Source: Fibrobacteraceae bacterium
GTDB taxonomy: Bacteria; Fibrobacterota; Fibrobacteria; Fibrobacterales; Fibrobacteraceae
Direction: 5' to 3'
Assembly (NCBI GenBank): GCA_023231365.1
Contig: JALNVO010000040.1
Coordinates: forward strand, 1 to 14,888
Length of the DNA: 14,888 nt
The notes under the pieces are model-generated. The model had not been told where the DNA came from. It did no database searches and was given only the letters and a program-made list of their open reading frames with translations. Shown here piece by piece: positions 13,663-14,888 of the stretch. Position numbers and translations under genes: made by a program. Every line of letters begins with the position of its first letter. Within the stretch, counting starts at the first letter, position 1.

Positions 13663-14091
13663 TTAGGCTTTTGGTGCTTCTTCAGCAGCTGGGGTCGCTT
13701 CGGCAGCGGCTGGTGCTTCTTTCGCAGCCTTTTCTGCTTCGATACGAGCCTTGGCTTTTAGGCTGAGCTTCGCTTTCTTCTGCTTTTCCGGACGCGGAGT
13801 TGCGACTTTGCCCTCGATAGAACGTTTCGCTTTGAGTTCATGGAAGAGATCAAGAATGCCGACTTGACGGAGGAGGGAGGCGACGGTGTCGGAAGGCTGT
13901 GCGCCGTTCTGAAGCCATTTCAAAACCTTTTCTTGGTCGAATTTGATGTCCGGCTTCTTGAGGTTCGGATTGTAGAAGCCGACCTGTTCGATGAAGCTTG
14001 CATTGCGGGCCTTGCGGTTGTCAATGACGACAGCGCGATAGACGGAGCTGTGTCTCTTGCCGAAACGGGCTAAACGGATAACAGTAGACAT
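13663..14091 (-). CDS. rpsP: 30S ribosomal protein S16 (bS16) with A/E/K-rich C-terminal tail
   Basis: bS16 is an early-binding protein of the 30S body. Residues 1-80 are the conserved fold: STVIRLARFGKRHSSVYRAVVIDNRKARN, then FIEQVGFYNPN and a WLQNGAQPSDTVASLL helix. At 142 aa it is much longer than the roughly 80-90 of E. coli type; residues about 95-142 are a Lys/Glu/Ala/Pro-rich, probably disordered tail. I chose ATG 14091, with AGAGG 7 nt upstream, over ATG 14124, because the family starts at this point. It is the first gene of the rpsP-rimM-trmD-rplS cluster. Confidence 0.98.
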   Translation of the reverse strand: MSTVIRLARFGKRHSSVYRAVVIDNRKARNASFIEQVGFYNPNLKKPDIKFDQEKVLKWLQNGAQPSDTVASLLRQVGILDLFHELKAKRSIEGKVATPRPEKQKKAKLSLKAKARIEAEKAAKEAPAAAEATPAAEEAPKA

Positions 14092-14121
14092 GAAAATACC
14101 TCTTATTTTGATTTTCGAAGA

Positions 14122-14129
14122 CAAATATA
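14122..14129 (-). promoter_or_regulatory. Putative -7 element of rpsP (TATATTTG)
   Basis: The minus-strand octamer TATATTTG fits TAnnTTTG and lies 30 nt before the rpsP ATG, in the AT-rich gap after nrdG. A CTTTAC sequence about 17 nt upstream (around 14147-14152) could serve as the -33 region. Confidence 0.5.
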
Positions 14130-14218
14130 GGATAATTTTTTTGTGTGTAAAGGACGGATTTCAAAAAAAAGCGTCATTTAAGCACAAAGTAGCGAATTTT
14201 GCGAATAAAAATACGAAA

Positions 14219-14248
14219 AAGCCGCAAAAATTTTAAATTTTGCGGCTT
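14219..14248 (-). terminator. Rho-independent terminator after nrdG
   Basis: An 11-bp perfect stem, aagccgcaaaa with ttttgcggctt, and an 8-nt AT loop lie 25 nt beyond the nrdG stop. On the minus strand the stem runs into TTTTTCGTATTTTTATT. It separates nrdDG from rpsP. Confidence 0.9.
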
Positions 14249-14273
14249 CTGAAAATTTCATTTTTCTTGTGTA

Positions 14274-14816
14274 CTAGAGGTCGTTATAACCCGCGTTCGG
14301 TTCCCAAAGGATTACTTCCTTTCCTCCGAGCGTCTTCTGAACGTCGATCAAACGCTGATTACTGGACCCTTTAAAGGGTGCGTCGAGTGTGCGTTCCGCA
14401 ATGAGGAAAGGCCCATCGACGAGAAGGTCGGCAAAGGTCAGAAGCTCGAGAATTTCCGGTTCCGTATTAGACTTCTTGATGAGATCTTCATAGAGGTAAC
14501 CCGTATAGATAGTGAGATGCATTCCGCGTTCTTTGATTTCGCGGGCAAGGGGAACTAGGTTCTTTGCTTGGCAGAACGGTTCTCCTCCGCTAAAGGTCAC
14601 ACCATCGAGAAGCGGATCTTCATCGAGCATATCGAGAATTTCCGCGATGTCAATATCGTGACCGCCCTTGAAATCGTGGGTCTGCGGGTTATGACAAAAC
14701 GGGCAATGGTGCGGGCACCCTTGTACGAATACCGTCATCCGCATACCCGGACCGTCTACGCAGGATTCGGGTTCGATTCCTGCTATGCGGAGAATTCCGT
14801 GAATATCATTAGCCAT
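14274..14816 (-). CDS. nrdG: Anaerobic ribonucleotide reductase activating protein (radical SAM)
   Basis: NrdG uses a 4Fe-4S cluster and SAM to place the glycyl radical on NrdD, allowing deoxynucleotide synthesis without oxygen. The 180-aa protein has SCVDGPGMRMTVFVQGCPHHC, with cluster cysteines C34, C38 and C41 (CxxxCxxC), then CHNPQTHDFKGG, FSGGEPF (75-81) and TIYTGY. The CHNPQTHDF form separates it from PflA. ATG 14816 was chosen because it matches the family start and overlaps the nrdD stop by 8 nt. It has no visible Shine-Dalgarno, so translation probably depends on coupling. A further in-frame ATG at 14873 would lie inside nrdD. Confidence 0.94.
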   Translation of the reverse strand: MANDIHGILRIAGIEPESCVDGPGMRMTVFVQGCPHHCPFCHNPQTHDFKGGHDIDIAEILDMLDEDPLLDGVTFSGGEPFCQAKNLVPLAREIKERGMHLTIYTGYLYEDLIKKSNTEPEILELLTFADLLVDGPFLIAERTLDAPFKGSSNQRLIDVQKTLGGKEVILWEPNAGYNDL

Positions 14817-14888
14817 TGTTGTTGAACGAAACGTTGTGTGTAACTCGGTCGCGGACTTCGGCGCGCTTGGCATCGTTGAAGCGGTCCA
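14809..14888 (-). CDS. nrdD: Anaerobic ribonucleoside-triphosphate reductase, C-terminal end (partial)
   Basis: Only the last 26 codons (stop included) are in the window; the gene continues past the right edge. The frame reads DRFNDAKRAEVRDRVTHN and ends SFNNNG. NrdD proteins end in a similar charged helix with an RVxH motif, and the position directly before nrdG with overlapping reading frames supports the call. The glycyl-radical loop is not visible in this part. Confidence 0.75.
   Translation of the reverse strand, partial: DRFNDAKRAEVRDRVTHNVSFNNNG

Noticed and set aside
14817..14873. Upstream ATG giving a 199-aa NrdG
   Set aside because: The extra 19 residues lie within the nrdD coding end and do not match the NrdG family start.

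Overview
The window looks like a chromosomal piece of a Gram-negative bacterium of the FCB group, most likely Fibrobacter or a close relative. This is an inference, not a database match. It rests on: an outer-membrane-type lipoprotein; copies of the Bacteroidota-style promoter core TAnnTTTG in front of housekeeping genes; a TrmD with GHYKG instead of GHYEG; a ribosomal protein S16 with an Ala/Glu/Lys-rich tail; and a free-standing ArgJ. Most of the window is a dense minus-strand housekeeping block. The unusual material sits at the left end and in one gap near 5.7-6.3 kb.

Layout. 1-369: no gene; two tandem copies of a 64-nt palindromic repeat, then an AT-rich control region with several inverted repeats. 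370-2764 (+): an N-terminal LuxR-type HTH regulator with TPRs, then a permuted papain-like (YiiX/NlpC-P60-type) protein, closed by a strong terminator. 2821-2931: a short stretch that reads like a coding remnant. 2932-4413 (-): greA then holA. 4473-5681 (+): argJ, divergent from greA. 5682-6335: a degraded region holding the 3' half of a frameshifted IS200/IS605-type transposase.

6336-9969 (-): a tight run transcribed yajC > def > SpoIID-domain lipoprotein > mtaB. The MtaB resembles the archaeal/eukaryotic (CDKAL1) type more than ordinary bacterial MiaB/MtaB. 10103-14091 (-): the conserved rpsP > rimM > trmD > rplS set, followed with almost no gap by two tandem regulators with decayed cyclic-nucleotide-binding domains. 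A terminator between rpsP and rimM could set S16 apart from the rest. 14274-14888 (-): nrdG and the 3' end of nrdD, the anaerobic ribonucleotide reductase pair.

Much of the window serves translation and RNA: S16, L19, RimM, TrmD, MtaB, deformylase, GreA. The parts with no ready explanation are the tandem degenerate cNMP-domain regulator pair attached to the ribosomal cluster, and the LuxR-TPR/papain-like pair. I see no clear defence island, CRISPR array, rRNA or tRNA.
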